A DNA stretch of 28,061 bases from Alkalihalobacillus alcalophilus ATCC 27647 = CGMCC 1.3604 (GCF_000292245.2 NZ_ALPT02000055.1:1-28061), one strand, 5' to 3'. Counted from the first letter of the stretch, positions 7,083-16,942 are shown. The notes: generated by a model from the letters alone, not told the origin. Numbers and translations: made by a program.

Positions 7083-9215
7083 TTATACTAGTGTTAACTT
7101 AACAGCACTTACTTTAAAGCTTGGCATACGACAAGTTGGATCAAGGTCAGCTGCCACCAGTCGATTGACATTCTGCCCCTCATCCCAATGAAATGGAACA
7201 AATAGAGTATCTTTTCGAATTGCTTTTGTTATTTTACTTCGAACAATAATCGAACCTCTCTTTGATTCTATTTTGACAAGCTTTTGATCTTTTACGTTAT
7301 ATCGCATAGCCGTCTCAGGATGAATTTCCACATAAGATTCAAAGTTTCTCGCTTCTAATGAAGAGCTCTTACGGGTCTGAACCCCTGTCAAATAATGAGA
7401 CATCACCCTCCCTGTCGTTAAATAGAGAGGGTATTTAGGACAAGTTTTTTCTTTGGCTACCTCGGGTTTATTCGGTACTACAACCATTTTGGCTTTTCGA
7501 TCGGTATGAGCAAAACCTTCTTCAAATAAACGATTCGTTCCTGAATGCCCCTCATTTGGACAAGGCCAAAGCAAACCTTCATTCTCATGAAGCCTAGAAT
7601 AACTCATTCCATAATAGTCAGCCTTCCCCCCACGACTTGCCACCCTTAGTTCATTAAAGATCTCCTCTGCACTGTTAAATGAAAAGAGATGACCGGCTCC
7701 AAGTGTTTCGGCAATTAGACAAAGAATTTGCCAATCATGTTTTGCTTCACCAAGAGGTTTCATCATTGCTTTTCTTACAGTTACTCTACCTTCAAAATTT
7801 GTCATTGTGCCCTCATCCTCTAGATAGGAAGTAGAAGGTAAAATCAAATCGGCTAATTTGGCTGTTTCAGATAAAAATAAGTCAACCGCTACAAGAAAAG
7901 AGAGCTTCGCTAATGCTGCTTTCACAAAATGAGCATTCGGATTTGAAACGACAGGGTTTGAACAAAGTAAAAACATCCCTTTAATCTCACCAGCATCAAT
8001 TTTTTCTATCATTTCGAAAGCAGAAACTCCTTTTCTTGGCAACTCTTCTTCGGAAATCCCCCAAACATTCGCTATATATTTACGATCCTCTAAATTTTCA
8101 ATGGAACGATAACCTGGCAGCTGATCAGCCTTTTGCCCATGTTCTCTTGCCCCTTGACCATTACTCTGACCAGTTATCGCCCCATACCCACATGCATGCT
8201 TTCCGAATTTACCTGTAGCAAGTAAAATATTTAATAAATTTCGTACAGATATGGAGCCATCCGTTTGTTGTTCAACCCCCCTCGCACTAAAAATCATTCC
8301 CGTCTTAGGTGTAGCAAACTCAGTCGCAGCTCGGCGAATATCCCTTTCAGAAACTCCTGTAATAGCAGAAATTTCTGTTAATTCAAGAGAAAGAACCCAC
8401 TGTTTCACTTCCTCATACCCATTTGCTGATGTAGTTAGAAACTCAGAATCAATTAAATCTTCCTGAAAAATAACGTGTAAAATTCCATTATATAGTGCAG
8501 CATCGGTACCCGGTTTCAACTGCAAATGTAAGTTGGCAAGCTTGGTTGTTGAGGTTTCTCTTGGATCTACGGCTATGATAAATGCTCCATTTTTCTTTGC
8601 TTGTTCAAAATAAGGCATCAATGTTGGCTGACATTCTCCGATATTGGTTCCCGCTAATATTAAACATTCTGCTTCAGGGATTTCCTGTAAGCCATTAGTC
8701 ATTCCACGATCGATCCCTAAAGTTAAGGTTGCAGCAGATGCTGCCGCAGACATACAAAGTCGTCCATTATAATCGATGTATTTCGTTTTTAAGGCAACAC
8801 GTGCAAATTTCCCCATTAGATAAGCCTCTTCATTTGTAATGGAGGCACTCCCATAAACAGACATTGCATCATATCCATATTTTTGCTGGAGCTCGGTAAT
8901 ATTCTCCTTAATATAATCTAAAGCCTCTGCCCAAGAAATCGGCACAAATTGTCCATCTGATTTAATCATGGGCTGGGTCAAACGCTCTTTATGTAAGGCG
9001 TGTTGATGTGCATGCATCCCTTTTATACATAAACGGCCATTTGAAGTTGGATTTGCCTTACCAATCGTTTTATACCGTCTACGATTTCCACTTCTAGATT
9101 CGATCAACTGCATTTTACATTGAACACTACAAAATGGGCACTGACTATCATAGACATGCTCCGTTTCATTTCCCTGCTCCTTTTCACGAAAATAAGCTAG
9201 CATTTTACTTGTCAA
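7083..9215 (-). CDS. nasC: Assimilatory nitrate reductase catalytic subunit
   Basis: A 710-residue molybdopterin oxidoreductase that reduces nitrate to nitrite in the cytoplasm, the same length as I recall for B. subtilis NasC. The N-terminal [4Fe-4S] ligands are C26, C29, C33 and C63 (QCPFCSVQC...RLCIKG). C154, in NGRLCMSAAASA, is the likely molybdenum ligand. The C-terminal dinucleotide-binding domain begins around LTTGRVMSHYLTG. The TTG at 9215 is chosen because AAAGGAGGGG lies five bases upstream; an in-frame ATG at 9203 is the alternative. It should receive electrons from NasB, encoded 34 bp upstream. Confidence 0.95.
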   Translation of the reverse strand: MTSKMLAYFREKEQGNETEHVYDSQCPFCSVQCKMQLIESRSGNRRRYKTIGKANPTSNGRLCIKGMHAHQHALHKERLTQPMIKSDGQFVPISWAEALDYIKENITELQQKYGYDAMSVYGSASITNEEAYLMGKFARVALKTKYIDYNGRLCMSAAASAATLTLGIDRGMTNGLQEIPEAECLILAGTNIGECQPTLMPYFEQAKKNGAFIIAVDPRETSTTKLANLHLQLKPGTDAALYNGILHVIFQEDLIDSEFLTTSANGYEEVKQWVLSLELTEISAITGVSERDIRRAATEFATPKTGMIFSARGVEQQTDGSISVRNLLNILLATGKFGKHACGYGAITGQSNGQGAREHGQKADQLPGYRSIENLEDRKYIANVWGISEEELPRKGVSAFEMIEKIDAGEIKGMFLLCSNPVVSNPNAHFVKAALAKLSFLVAVDLFLSETAKLADLILPSTSYLEDEGTMTNFEGRVTVRKAMMKPLGEAKHDWQILCLIAETLGAGHLFSFNSAEEIFNELRVASRGGKADYYGMSYSRLHENEGLLWPCPNEGHSGTNRLFEEGFAHTDRKAKMVVVPNKPEVAKEKTCPKYPLYLTTGRVMSHYLTGVQTRKSSSLEARNFESYVEIHPETAMRYNVKDQKLVKIESKRGSIIVRSKITKAIRKDTLFVPFHWDEGQNVNRLVAADLDPTCRMPSFKVSAVKLTLV

Positions 9216-9249
9216 AAGCTCCCCTCCTTTTGTACAATTCAGTGCTTTT

Positions 9250-11532
9250 TCAAAGCTGTGTTAAAAGCTCAGAACGATTTGTTTCATCAAATATAAACTC
9301 CCGAACAGAAATTATCCCCATCCTTTGAAGCCAAGAATAAAGCGGTTCTAAGTACTTGGCTGTCATTCTGTAATAATGAATCAACCCTAAAATCATCTCA
9401 AGGAGCATTTCTTCTTTGAGTGTTTTGTAAAACAACTGGTTTTCCTCATCACTTTGTCCTATGACGGATAATTCTAACCCATGAGGATAATAGTCAATTC
9501 GAAGATCACACTTCGTAGCATTAACCCTTTCACCTAAATAAAAAATGCCTATTTGCACGGTATGTGGAACATTAACTCCTAATAATCTTTGATCTAGTTC
9601 AACCGCTAATTGAAGCAGTTGTTCTTTATTTTCTCGGAAATGATTCAACATGAGGACTGGTTGAACTTGAAAATCATTATTTTTCCTTAATGGTAAATTT
9701 AAATCACTATAAAGGTTTCTCAATTGTTCTTTTTCAATCGAATCAAGTTCGATTCGTTGGTCACTACGAACTCTTAAGTATGGCACTCGATACTTTTTCA
9801 TTATTGTAGCAACACTATTAATCTGTTCAGCTGTTATTACTCCCCCGTAAAATTCAGGGGTTAATGCAAACTTACCGTTTTTTTGCTCAATTACATTTAA
9901 TTCTTCCTTCGAATATTCAAACGCTGAAGTGTGAATCATCGTCACATAATAAGTCAGGACTTTTTGACAAACTTTACAGCCTGTTGACTTCATCCAACCT
10001 AGTGTTGAACGAACCTCTTCAATTGTCTCTAAACCTAATTTAATGATACGCTCAACCACTTCCTCTTCAGACAAATCGATACACACACATAGTGTCTCCT
10101 TTTCACTTTCGAAAGAGTCACCGCCGATTTCCATCGTTTGGAGCATCGCCTTTATCGTTGATGAACACCCTCCACAAGAACTAGATGCTTTTGTTCTCAC
10201 CTTAACTTGCTCTAACGTTTTTGCACCATGTTTAGAGATTGCTTCTTGAATTATTCCTTTAGAAACAGCATTACATTGACAAACTAAATCCGTTTTTTTC
10301 AAATTTTTAACAACATCTTCAACTGACCCTACCATTGTTAATAATTGTTCTTTCCGCTCGTCCGATAAATTTTGTTTTTCGACTATATATTCCAAAAGCA
10401 GTGAACTATTCTGAACTTCTCCGTATAAAATAACACCTACTAATCGATCATCATCAAAAATGAACCGTTTATAGTTTTTTTTGATTTCGTTAATGAGTGT
10501 CAAAGAAAGCATCGTTTCTTTCGGTTCGATTAACCCAGCAGAGAATACATGAACTCCAGATATTTTTAATTTTGAAGAGACCGTTGTCCCCCGATAAAGA
10601 TGACCTTGAACACCACAAAGAATATGAGCCAATACATTTGCTTGTTCATTTAATGGTTGAACCAGTCCATATACGATGCCTCGATGTTCCGCACATTCGC
10701 CAATCGCATAAATATTAGGGTTGCTCGTTTGGAGGGAATCATTGACGACGATCGCTCGATTCGTTTTAATACCATTAGCTTTTGCGAGTTCCATATTCGG
10801 ACGAATGCCCGCACACATGATCACAAGATCAGCTTTGGTCATTGTCCCATCGGAAAAACGAACTCCCTCAACCGTACTTTCACCTAATATTTCTTTCGTT
10901 TCTTTTTGTAACCAAAATTGGATTCCTTGATTCTTTAATTCTTCCATCAATAAAGACGATGCCGTTTCATCAAGCTGACGTTCCATAATACGCTCACCCA
11001 AATGCACAACCACTACTTCTAACCCCAAATGGACTAACCCTTTCGCTGCTTCCAGTCCAAGAAGGCCACCTCCAATCACAATTGCTTTTTTGGTATGTTT
11101 AGCAAGTGCCGTCAGATGATCACAATCTTCCACCGTTCGAAATGTCCTCACATTGGAAAGTTGACTTCCTGGAATAGGAAGCTTGAAGGGTCTTGAGCCA
11201 GTAGCAAATACCAAATGATCATATTCGGTACAATAGCCTTTATCCGTTATCAAAACTTTCGAATCTGGATTCAACTGGACAACAGTTTCTCCCACTCGAA
11301 GATTAATATTGTTTTTCTCGTACCATTCATTTGGATGAATCTTAATATCCTCTAGCTCCTTTTCCCCTTGTAAAACAGAAGAAAGAAGCACTCGATTATA
11401 GCTAGAAACAGGTTCACTGCCGATAACGGTCATTTCAAACTTATCAGGAGCCTTCTGAACAATTTCCGAAAGGATTCTCGAACCTGCCATTCCATTTCCA
11501 ATGACAACTAGTTTCTCTTTTTGTCTATTCAA
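9250..11532 (-). CDS. nasB: Nitrate reductase electron-transfer subunit
   Basis: A 760-residue NAD(P)H-dependent flavoprotein that feeds electrons to NasC. In order it has an FAD/NAD(P)H oxidoreductase domain (VVIGNGMAGSR near the start; VIGGGLLGLEAAKGL), two BFD-like [2Fe-2S] modules (CQCNAVSKG...SSCGGC and CVCIDLSEEE...TGCKVC) and a C-terminal remnant of a nitrite-reductase-like domain. That remnant lacks the cysteine pairs that bind siroheme and [4Fe-4S] in NasD. The TTG at 11532 has GGAGGTG just upstream; a longer reading to 11577 has no ribosome site and would overlap nasE. The gene is 16 bp after nasE. Confidence 0.92.
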   Translation of the reverse strand: MNRQKEKLVVIGNGMAGSRILSEIVQKAPDKFEMTVIGSEPVSSYNRVLLSSVLQGEKELEDIKIHPNEWYEKNNINLRVGETVVQLNPDSKVLITDKGYCTEYDHLVFATGSRPFKLPIPGSQLSNVRTFRTVEDCDHLTALAKHTKKAIVIGGGLLGLEAAKGLVHLGLEVVVVHLGERIMERQLDETASSLLMEELKNQGIQFWLQKETKEILGESTVEGVRFSDGTMTKADLVIMCAGIRPNMELAKANGIKTNRAIVVNDSLQTSNPNIYAIGECAEHRGIVYGLVQPLNEQANVLAHILCGVQGHLYRGTTVSSKLKISGVHVFSAGLIEPKETMLSLTLINEIKKNYKRFIFDDDRLVGVILYGEVQNSSLLLEYIVEKQNLSDERKEQLLTMVGSVEDVVKNLKKTDLVCQCNAVSKGIIQEAISKHGAKTLEQVKVRTKASSSCGGCSSTIKAMLQTMEIGGDSFESEKETLCVCIDLSEEEVVERIIKLGLETIEEVRSTLGWMKSTGCKVCQKVLTYYVTMIHTSAFEYSKEELNVIEQKNGKFALTPEFYGGVITAEQINSVATIMKKYRVPYLRVRSDQRIELDSIEKEQLRNLYSDLNLPLRKNNDFQVQPVLMLNHFRENKEQLLQLAVELDQRLLGVNVPHTVQIGIFYLGERVNATKCDLRIDYYPHGLELSVIGQSDEENQLFYKTLKEEMLLEMILGLIHYYRMTAKYLEPLYSWLQRMGIISVREFIFDETNRSELLTQL

Positions 11533-11548
11533 ACTACACCTCCGCCTA

Positions 11549-11899
11549 TCAAAAGAACAAAGACTTCCTTTCATCATCTAGCCATACATAGACATCATGA
11601 CCATTTAATTCGACCTCAAAAACTTTTACACATCCGTTGTCTCCCCCTTCAGCTTCGCCTGTTTTCGTATTAATTTTCCAATCATGAAGAGGACAAAAGA
11701 CATGTTTGCCACTGACAATACCATCTGAAAGAGGACCTCCTTTATGTGGACATCTGTTTTCAATCGCATGGATTGAACCATCTTCTTGTAAGAAAAGAGC
11801 TAGCTGAAGTCCATCTAAAACAACATTCTTACCTAAATTTCGAGAAAGTTCCAATTTATTGGCCACTAGTACACGTCTTTTTGCTTCTAATTGTTTCAT
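11549..11899 (-). CDS. nasE: Nitrite reductase small subunit (Rieske type)
   Basis: A 116-residue NirD-type Rieske protein, the small subunit of NAD(P)H nitrite reductase. The [2Fe-2S] ligands are intact: C50 and H52 in CPHKGGPLSDG, and C69 and H72 in CPLHDW. ATG at 11899 follows AAGGAGGAC. It begins 13 bp after nasD, with which it forms the enzyme. Confidence 0.95.
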   Translation of the reverse strand: MKQLEAKRRVLVANKLELSRNLGKNVVLDGLQLALFLQEDGSIHAIENRCPHKGGPLSDGIVSGKHVFCPLHDWKINTKTGEAEGGDNGCVKVFEVELNGHDVYVWLDDERKSLFF

Positions 11900-11912
11900 C
11901 CAAATGTCCTCC

Positions 11913-14357
11913 TTAACTATTCAAATTAACTAGATTTGTCTTAAATAACTTTTCTTTCTTTTCTTCACTATTAACAAGTTCTTCCCAAGGATCTTGATAA
12001 GTTGATAAAGCAATATCCATCCTCTCTATCAGTGCGACTCTTTCTTCATGATCCTCCAGAACCACTTTCTTTATTGAATCTAATCCAACTCGTTCGACCC
12101 AATGAGATGTTCGTTCAAGGTATTTTGCCTGTTCACGGTAATATTGTAAGAACGCACTAATCGTATTAATAACTTCTTCAGACGTTTGTACTTTGCAAAG
12201 CAAATCTCCCTTTCGTAAATCTACCCCGCCATTACCTGCAACATAAATCTCCCAAGCTCCTTCCACTCCAACAATCCCTACATCTTTTATACCTGACTCT
12301 GCACAATTTCTAGGACAGGCTGATACCGCCATTTTCACCTTATGAGGGGTATTTAACCCTTCATACTTTTTCTCTATTAATATTCCGAGGCCAATAGAGT
12401 CCTGTGTTCCAAATCGGCAAAAATTTTCACCTACACATGTTTTTACGGTTCTTAATGTTTTTCCGTATGCATAACCAGAACGCATATCAAGCTCTTTCCA
12501 AACCTTTGGCAAATCCTCCTTATTAATTCCTAGCAGGTCAATTCGTTGGCCGCCCGTTACTTTCAAAAGCGGTACATTAAATCGATCCGCAACATCAGCA
12601 ATTTTACGGAGTTGAGCTGAATCTGTCACACCACCGTACATTCTCGGAACAACGGAAAACGTTCCATCGTTTTGAATGTTTGCATGTAGCCGTTCATTAA
12701 CAAATCGAGAATGACTATCATCTTCATAATTCAGTGGATCAATCAACCCAAGATAATAATTAAGGGCAGGACGACACTTGGAACAGCCATCCTTGCTTTT
12801 CCAATTTAGGACATTCATGACTTCATGAATAAAGGTCAATCCAAGCTCACGAATGTTAGCCACTACTTCTTCATGAGAATAATGTGTACATGTACACATT
12901 GGTTCCTTCGCTACATTTGCTTCTTCACCTGTCGTTAGCTCAATTAATTCCTGCACTTGCGGTTTACACCCTCCACATGAGCGAGCGGCATTTGTACATT
13001 GTGTGACCTCACGTACCGTTTTTAAGCCTAATTCATTTATCGCTGAGACAATATCTCCTTTACTAACACCATTACAGCCGCAAATAGTTTCTGAATCTAA
13101 CATACTAGCAACAGCTGATTCCTTTTCGGCACCCATCTGTTCTGATGGTAGAATCGCGACTTTATTAAGCTTAGAAATGTCTTCTTTTGAACGAAGCATG
13201 GACAAAATTCTTGGTGAATCGGAGGTATCCCCAAACAGTACACAACCGAGTATACGATTGTCTTGGATGACCACCTTTTTGTAAATCCGATCAAACTCAT
13301 CATGAACTCGAATCGATTTTGTGTTCTCTGTATCTATAAAATTACCTGCAGAAAATACATCAACACCAGCTACTTTAAGCTGTGTATAAACGACTGAACC
13401 TTTATATCCTGGTGTTTGAGAAGTTTGTTCTTTTGATTGTTCACATATATGTGCAGCCAGTACTTTTCCTTGTTCATATAATGGAGCAACAAGTCCATAA
13501 ACGACTCCCCTATGCTCTGCACATTCACCAACCGCATACACATTAGGTTGACTCGTTTCCAGCTTATCGTTAACTTGAATCGCACGACCTATCTCTAAGC
13601 CCGTTTTTTGTGCTAATTGAATATTCGGTTTGATACCGACTGCCATTACAACAAGGTCAGTCTCTAACTTTGTACCATCTTTAAACAATAAACCTTCAAC
13701 TCTTTTTCCTCCTAATAACTTTTCCGTTTGTTTATTTAAATGAAATCTCATTCCTTGATTTTCTAACTCTTCTTGAAGCATTTTAGCAGCTGTTCGATCA
13801 AGCTGACGTTCCATTAAAAAGTCTTGAAGATGAATCACCTCAACTTCCATTTTTAAATTTAATAATCCTCTCGCAGCCTCTAACCCAAGTAATCCTCCTC
13901 CAATGACCACGGCTCTCTTATACTTTTTAGCTGTTTCTATCATCGTTTCACAATCTTTAATATTTCGAAAAGCGATGACTCCTTCTTTATCTGCACCAGG
14001 AAGAGGAAGCATAAAAGCATTAGAACCAGTCGCAAAAATGAGATGATCATAGGACTGATGAATTCCATTTGCACTTTTAACGATTTGACTTTTTGAATCA
14101 ACAGATACAACAGGATCTCCCGTATATAACTGAATCTGGTTCTCTTCATACCACTTGTAATCATTTAGAATGATATCATTTACACCCGCATCTCCTTGTA
14201 ACACAGAAGATAAAAGGATCCGATTATAATTCGGCTGAGGTTCCTCTCCAAACACAGTAATCTCAAACCGATTAGGCTCTAGCTTGATAATCTCTTCTAT
14301 GGTTCGAATTCCGGCCATCCCATTTCCAATTAACACGAGTTTTTCTTTCAAATTCAA
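11913..14357 (-). CDS. nasD: Nitrite reductase large subunit
   Basis: An 814-residue NirB-type siroheme nitrite reductase that reduces nitrite to ammonium with NAD(P)H. It has an FAD/NAD domain (LIGNGMAG; VIGGGLLGLEAARGL), two BFD-like [2Fe-2S] modules (CGCNGVSKG...RSCGGC and CTCTHYSHEE...DGCSKC), then the ferredoxin-like and siroheme domains. The four cluster and siroheme cysteines lie in TCVGENFCRFGTQ and SACPRNCAESG. Unlike NasB, every cofactor ligand is kept. The TTG at 14357 follows AAAGGAGAGGA very closely; the TTG two codons on, at 14351, has somewhat better spacing and may be the true start. The gene lies 29 bp after nasF. Confidence 0.95.
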   Translation of the reverse strand: MNLKEKLVLIGNGMAGIRTIEEIIKLEPNRFEITVFGEEPQPNYNRILLSSVLQGDAGVNDIILNDYKWYEENQIQLYTGDPVVSVDSKSQIVKSANGIHQSYDHLIFATGSNAFMLPLPGADKEGVIAFRNIKDCETMIETAKKYKRAVVIGGGLLGLEAARGLLNLKMEVEVIHLQDFLMERQLDRTAAKMLQEELENQGMRFHLNKQTEKLLGGKRVEGLLFKDGTKLETDLVVMAVGIKPNIQLAQKTGLEIGRAIQVNDKLETSQPNVYAVGECAEHRGVVYGLVAPLYEQGKVLAAHICEQSKEQTSQTPGYKGSVVYTQLKVAGVDVFSAGNFIDTENTKSIRVHDEFDRIYKKVVIQDNRILGCVLFGDTSDSPRILSMLRSKEDISKLNKVAILPSEQMGAEKESAVASMLDSETICGCNGVSKGDIVSAINELGLKTVREVTQCTNAARSCGGCKPQVQELIELTTGEEANVAKEPMCTCTHYSHEEVVANIRELGLTFIHEVMNVLNWKSKDGCSKCRPALNYYLGLIDPLNYEDDSHSRFVNERLHANIQNDGTFSVVPRMYGGVTDSAQLRKIADVADRFNVPLLKVTGGQRIDLLGINKEDLPKVWKELDMRSGYAYGKTLRTVKTCVGENFCRFGTQDSIGLGILIEKKYEGLNTPHKVKMAVSACPRNCAESGIKDVGIVGVEGAWEIYVAGNGGVDLRKGDLLCKVQTSEEVINTISAFLQYYREQAKYLERTSHWVERVGLDSIKKVVLEDHEERVALIERMDIALSTYQDPWEELVNSEEKKEKLFKTNLVNLNS

Positions 14358-14386
14358 TCCTCTCCTTTTGTTTTTTCTATTAACTT

Positions 14387-15784
14387 CTAGATGGACTGAA
14401 GAGTAGGTAAGTCTTCTTCCAAGTTCAGTGAATCGATGATTTCAACATTCCATTTATTCGTGAATTGACCAATAGCATTTGTTTCAACATTATTTATCAA
14501 TAGCTTAAGTGGAACCGCAAAGTCTTGAAATCTGATTTCTTGAAAACAACGTTCAACTACCATTAGCTCCTCTTCACTCTCACACAACAATGTATTGACA
14601 TGGCCTTCCTCTAAGAGTCGACTTATGGCCATCTTTGTAACAGGCGAAAGCAACTCTATTGAAGAATCACCACCGATACGTAGCTGCATTAAATGCTTCT
14701 GTTCTTCTGCAAAATCAACTTGAAACCCATAACGATTAAACTCCTTTAAAACTTCCTGTGTTCCAGCTAATAAAGGGGCTTGCAGCTCACGAATATCGTA
14801 GCCTAACTGCATCAGCTTTTGAATAAATCCTCTTACATGTATCGTTTCAAAAAATACGAGCCCTTGTTGTGGAGAAGCTTTGAAAGCGGCTTGGACAACA
14901 TCCGTTGTCACTTCTCCACTTTGCAAACTACTCAATGAATAACGATATACATCTGCACCATTTTCTCGAAACATAGATACCAAAGGGGTTTCCTCTTTTG
15001 TAAACGTTAATACTCCCAATCCAGAGTAAGGCTTTTGACCAAACCATGAGAATTGCTCCCGCTTTGATACAATATCTCCCACAACAATCATCGCTGGGTT
15101 TTTGACCTTTGCTTTTTTTACCTCCCTATAAATATTTGATAATGTACCTTCTACTGTTTTTTGTCTGCTATATGTTCCCCATTGAATGACGAGAACAGGG
15201 GTTTGAGCTGGTTTTCCTTTAGCCATTAATTCTGTTGTGATCGTTTCAATTTCACTAATACCCATATAAAAAAGAATCGTATCAACGGACTGTGCTAAAG
15301 CTTCCCAGTTCACCTTAGGTTTTCCTAACTGATTATGACAATGACCCGTTACGACCGCAAAGGAAGTCGAGTAATCTCGATGAGTAACAGGGACTCCTGC
15401 ATACATGGAGGCAGCAATTCCTGAAGTAATCCCTGGTACAATTTCATAAGCAATTCCATTCTTCTTTAAGAAAGCCGCTTCTTCTCCAACTCTTCCGAAT
15501 ACAGCTGGATCTCCTCCTTTCAAGCGCACAACTTGTTTTCCTTTTTTGGCATGGATAAGCATCTCTGTTTGAATATCTTCTTGGCGAAGGGTATGTTTAC
15601 ACGGTTGCTTACCACAATAAATAACTTTCGCCTGATTATTTGCTTCCATCAACAAATGAGGATTCACAAGTCGATCGATGATGACGACATCTGCTTGCTC
15701 TAATACGCGTTTTCCCTTTATCGTTAATAGCTCGATATCGCCCGGTCCTGCCCCTACCAAGAATACTTTTCCTTTCGTACTCAT
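14387..15784 (-). CDS. nasF: Uroporphyrinogen-III C-methyltransferase with HemD-like domain
   Basis: A 465-residue bifunctional-looking siroheme enzyme. The first 250 or so residues are a CobA-type methyltransferase: VGAGPGDIELLTIKGKRVL at the N-terminus, RLKGGDPAVFGRVGEE, and VPGITSGIAASMYAGVP. It converts uroporphyrinogen III to precorrin-2. The C-terminal 200 residues resemble uroporphyrinogen-III synthase (FTKEETPLVSMFRENGADVYRY; QGLVFFETIHVRGF) but are weakly conserved, so their activity is uncertain. It is the first gene of the nas operon and supplies siroheme to NasD. ATG at 15784 follows AAAGGGGAGAG. Confidence 0.92.
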   Translation of the reverse strand: MSTKGKVFLVGAGPGDIELLTIKGKRVLEQADVVIIDRLVNPHLLMEANNQAKVIYCGKQPCKHTLRQEDIQTEMLIHAKKGKQVVRLKGGDPAVFGRVGEEAAFLKKNGIAYEIVPGITSGIAASMYAGVPVTHRDYSTSFAVVTGHCHNQLGKPKVNWEALAQSVDTILFYMGISEIETITTELMAKGKPAQTPVLVIQWGTYSRQKTVEGTLSNIYREVKKAKVKNPAMIVVGDIVSKREQFSWFGQKPYSGLGVLTFTKEETPLVSMFRENGADVYRYSLSSLQSGEVTTDVVQAAFKASPQQGLVFFETIHVRGFIQKLMQLGYDIRELQAPLLAGTQEVLKEFNRYGFQVDFAEEQKHLMQLRIGGDSSIELLSPVTKMAISRLLEEGHVNTLLCESEEELMVVERCFQEIRFQDFAVPLKLLINNVETNAIGQFTNKWNVEIIDSLNLEEDLPTLQSI

Positions 15785-15854
15785 TTACTCTCCCCTTTCA
15801 AAGAACTGATAATGACTAAAGGTTAACAAATAATTATTTGAAAAGTGGAAATAT

Positions 15855-15871
15855 TGTCACATTACTTCACA
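15855..15871. promoter_or_regulatory. TnrA/GlnR box upstream of the nas operon
   Basis: TGTCACATTACTTCACA fits the TnrA/GlnR consensus TGTNAN7TNACA at every fixed position. It lies 71 bp before the nasF start codon, in a place suited to activation of the whole operon under nitrogen limitation, as is known for nas genes in B. subtilis. I could not place the -10 box with confidence. Confidence 0.82.
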
Positions 15872-15948
15872 CAGATATTTTATTGCGGTAATACGTTATA
15901 CGACAAAATACCTAAACTGTATATTAGACATTTTATACAAAGTTAAAT

Positions 15949-15977
15949 AGCCCCAAAGCAATAGTTGCTTTGGGGCT
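15949..15977 (-). terminator. Terminator of the amino-acid ABC transporter operon
   Basis: AGCCCCAAAGCAA (15949-15961) pairs perfectly with TTGCTTTGGGGCT (15965-15977) over a 3-nt loop, about 45 bp after the aapP stop codon. The minus-strand downstream stretch ATTTAACTTTG is only moderately T-rich, but the stem is very stable. Confidence 0.8.
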
Positions 15978-16021
15978 TAAAACGATATTTTCTAATCCTG
16001 TTCCTGTTCTTTCGTGTTCCT

Positions 16022-16804
16022 TTAGATGATTTTTGATAAAAAGAGCTTTGTTCTTTCGTGTTTTGGATTATCAAACAGCTCTGTTGGTGTCCCTGTTTCC
16101 ACAATTTCACCTTCATCAAATAGAATAATTCGGTCGGCTACTTCACGAGCAAATCCCATTTCATGTGTTACAACAAGCATCGTCATCCCTGTATTACACA
16201 ATTCTTTCATAACATCTAGTACTTCTTTAACCATTTCTGGGTCAAGGGCTGATGTTGGTTCATCAAATAACATAATTTTAGGCTGCATAGCAAGTGCTCT
16301 TGCAATAGCCACTCGTTGTTGTTGCCCACCGGAAAGCTGACCTGGATATTTATTCGCTTGCTCTGGAATCCCAACACGTTCTAATAAGCCTAAGGCAATT
16401 TCTTCGGCTTTCTTTTTCGGCCACTTTCGCACCCAAATTGGTGATAACGTAATATTTTTTAAAATCGTTAAGTGAGGAAAAAGATTAAACGATTGGAATA
16501 CCATTCCTGTTTCCATCCGAATCGCGTCTCGTTTGGCAATATCGTTAGTTAAGGGAATACCATCCACTTCGATTGTACCTTCTTGAATTTCTTCTAATGC
16601 ATTAATCGTCCGAATAAACGTTGATTTCCCAGAACCAGACGGGCCAAGAATACAAACAATTTCTCCACGTTTAATTGAAACGTCGACATCTTTTAAGACG
16701 TGATGATTATTGTTATACCATTTATTAATTTTTTTACATACGATAATATCTTCTCTTTCTTCCAATGGAATACTCGGATCAAAATCATCAACAGCAATTT
16801 TCAT
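16022..16804 (-). CDS. aapP: Amino-acid ABC transporter ATP-binding protein, AapP type
   Basis: A 260-residue ABC ATPase of the polar amino-acid family. Walker A GPSGSGKST is at residues 54-62, followed by the Q-loop VFQSFNLFPH, signature LSGGQQQRVA, Walker B IMLFDEPTSALDPE and H-switch VVTHEMGFA. The N-terminal extension of about 20 residues is acidic. ATG at 16804 follows GAGGAGG. It would power the two permeases encoded upstream, although about 750 bp of repeats separate it from them; it may depend on read-through or on a promoter within the repeats. Confidence 0.93.
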   Translation of the reverse strand: MKIAVDDFDPSIPLEEREDIIVCKKINKWYNNNHHVLKDVDVSIKRGEIVCILGPSGSGKSTFIRTINALEEIQEGTIEVDGIPLTNDIAKRDAIRMETGMVFQSFNLFPHLTILKNITLSPIWVRKWPKKKAEEIALGLLERVGIPEQANKYPGQLSGGQQQRVAIARALAMQPKIMLFDEPTSALDPEMVKEVLDVMKELCNTGMTMLVVTHEMGFAREVADRIILFDEGEIVETGTPTELFDNPKHERTKLFLSKII

Positions 16805-16820
16805 AATATCCTCCTCAGTT

Positions 16821-16942
16821 ATAAAGCGGAGTCCGTTTGCTTAGAAGTGAGAAAAAATACAGGGTTGACTAAAAAGTCGCTCTTTGACTTTATAGGCAAA
16901 CCGATTTTTCTCGAACTTCTAACGGACGCAGCTAGAATGAAT
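16821..16942. repeat. Hairpin repeat element, copy D
   Basis: A complete 122-bp unit with both arms and the core AGGGTTGACTAAAAAGTCGC. It begins immediately upstream of the aapP ribosome site (minus strand) and differs from copy E at only two positions in the aligned left arm. Confidence 0.88.

Noticed and set aside
11533..11577. Extension of NasB to an ATG at 11577.
   Set aside because: It would overlap nasE and swallow the ribosome site; the TTG at 11532 is properly placed.
15855..15871. FNR/CRP-type reading of the palindrome upstream of nasF.
   Set aside because: The spacing does not fit TGTGA-N6-TCACA, while the TnrA/GlnR consensus fits at every fixed base.
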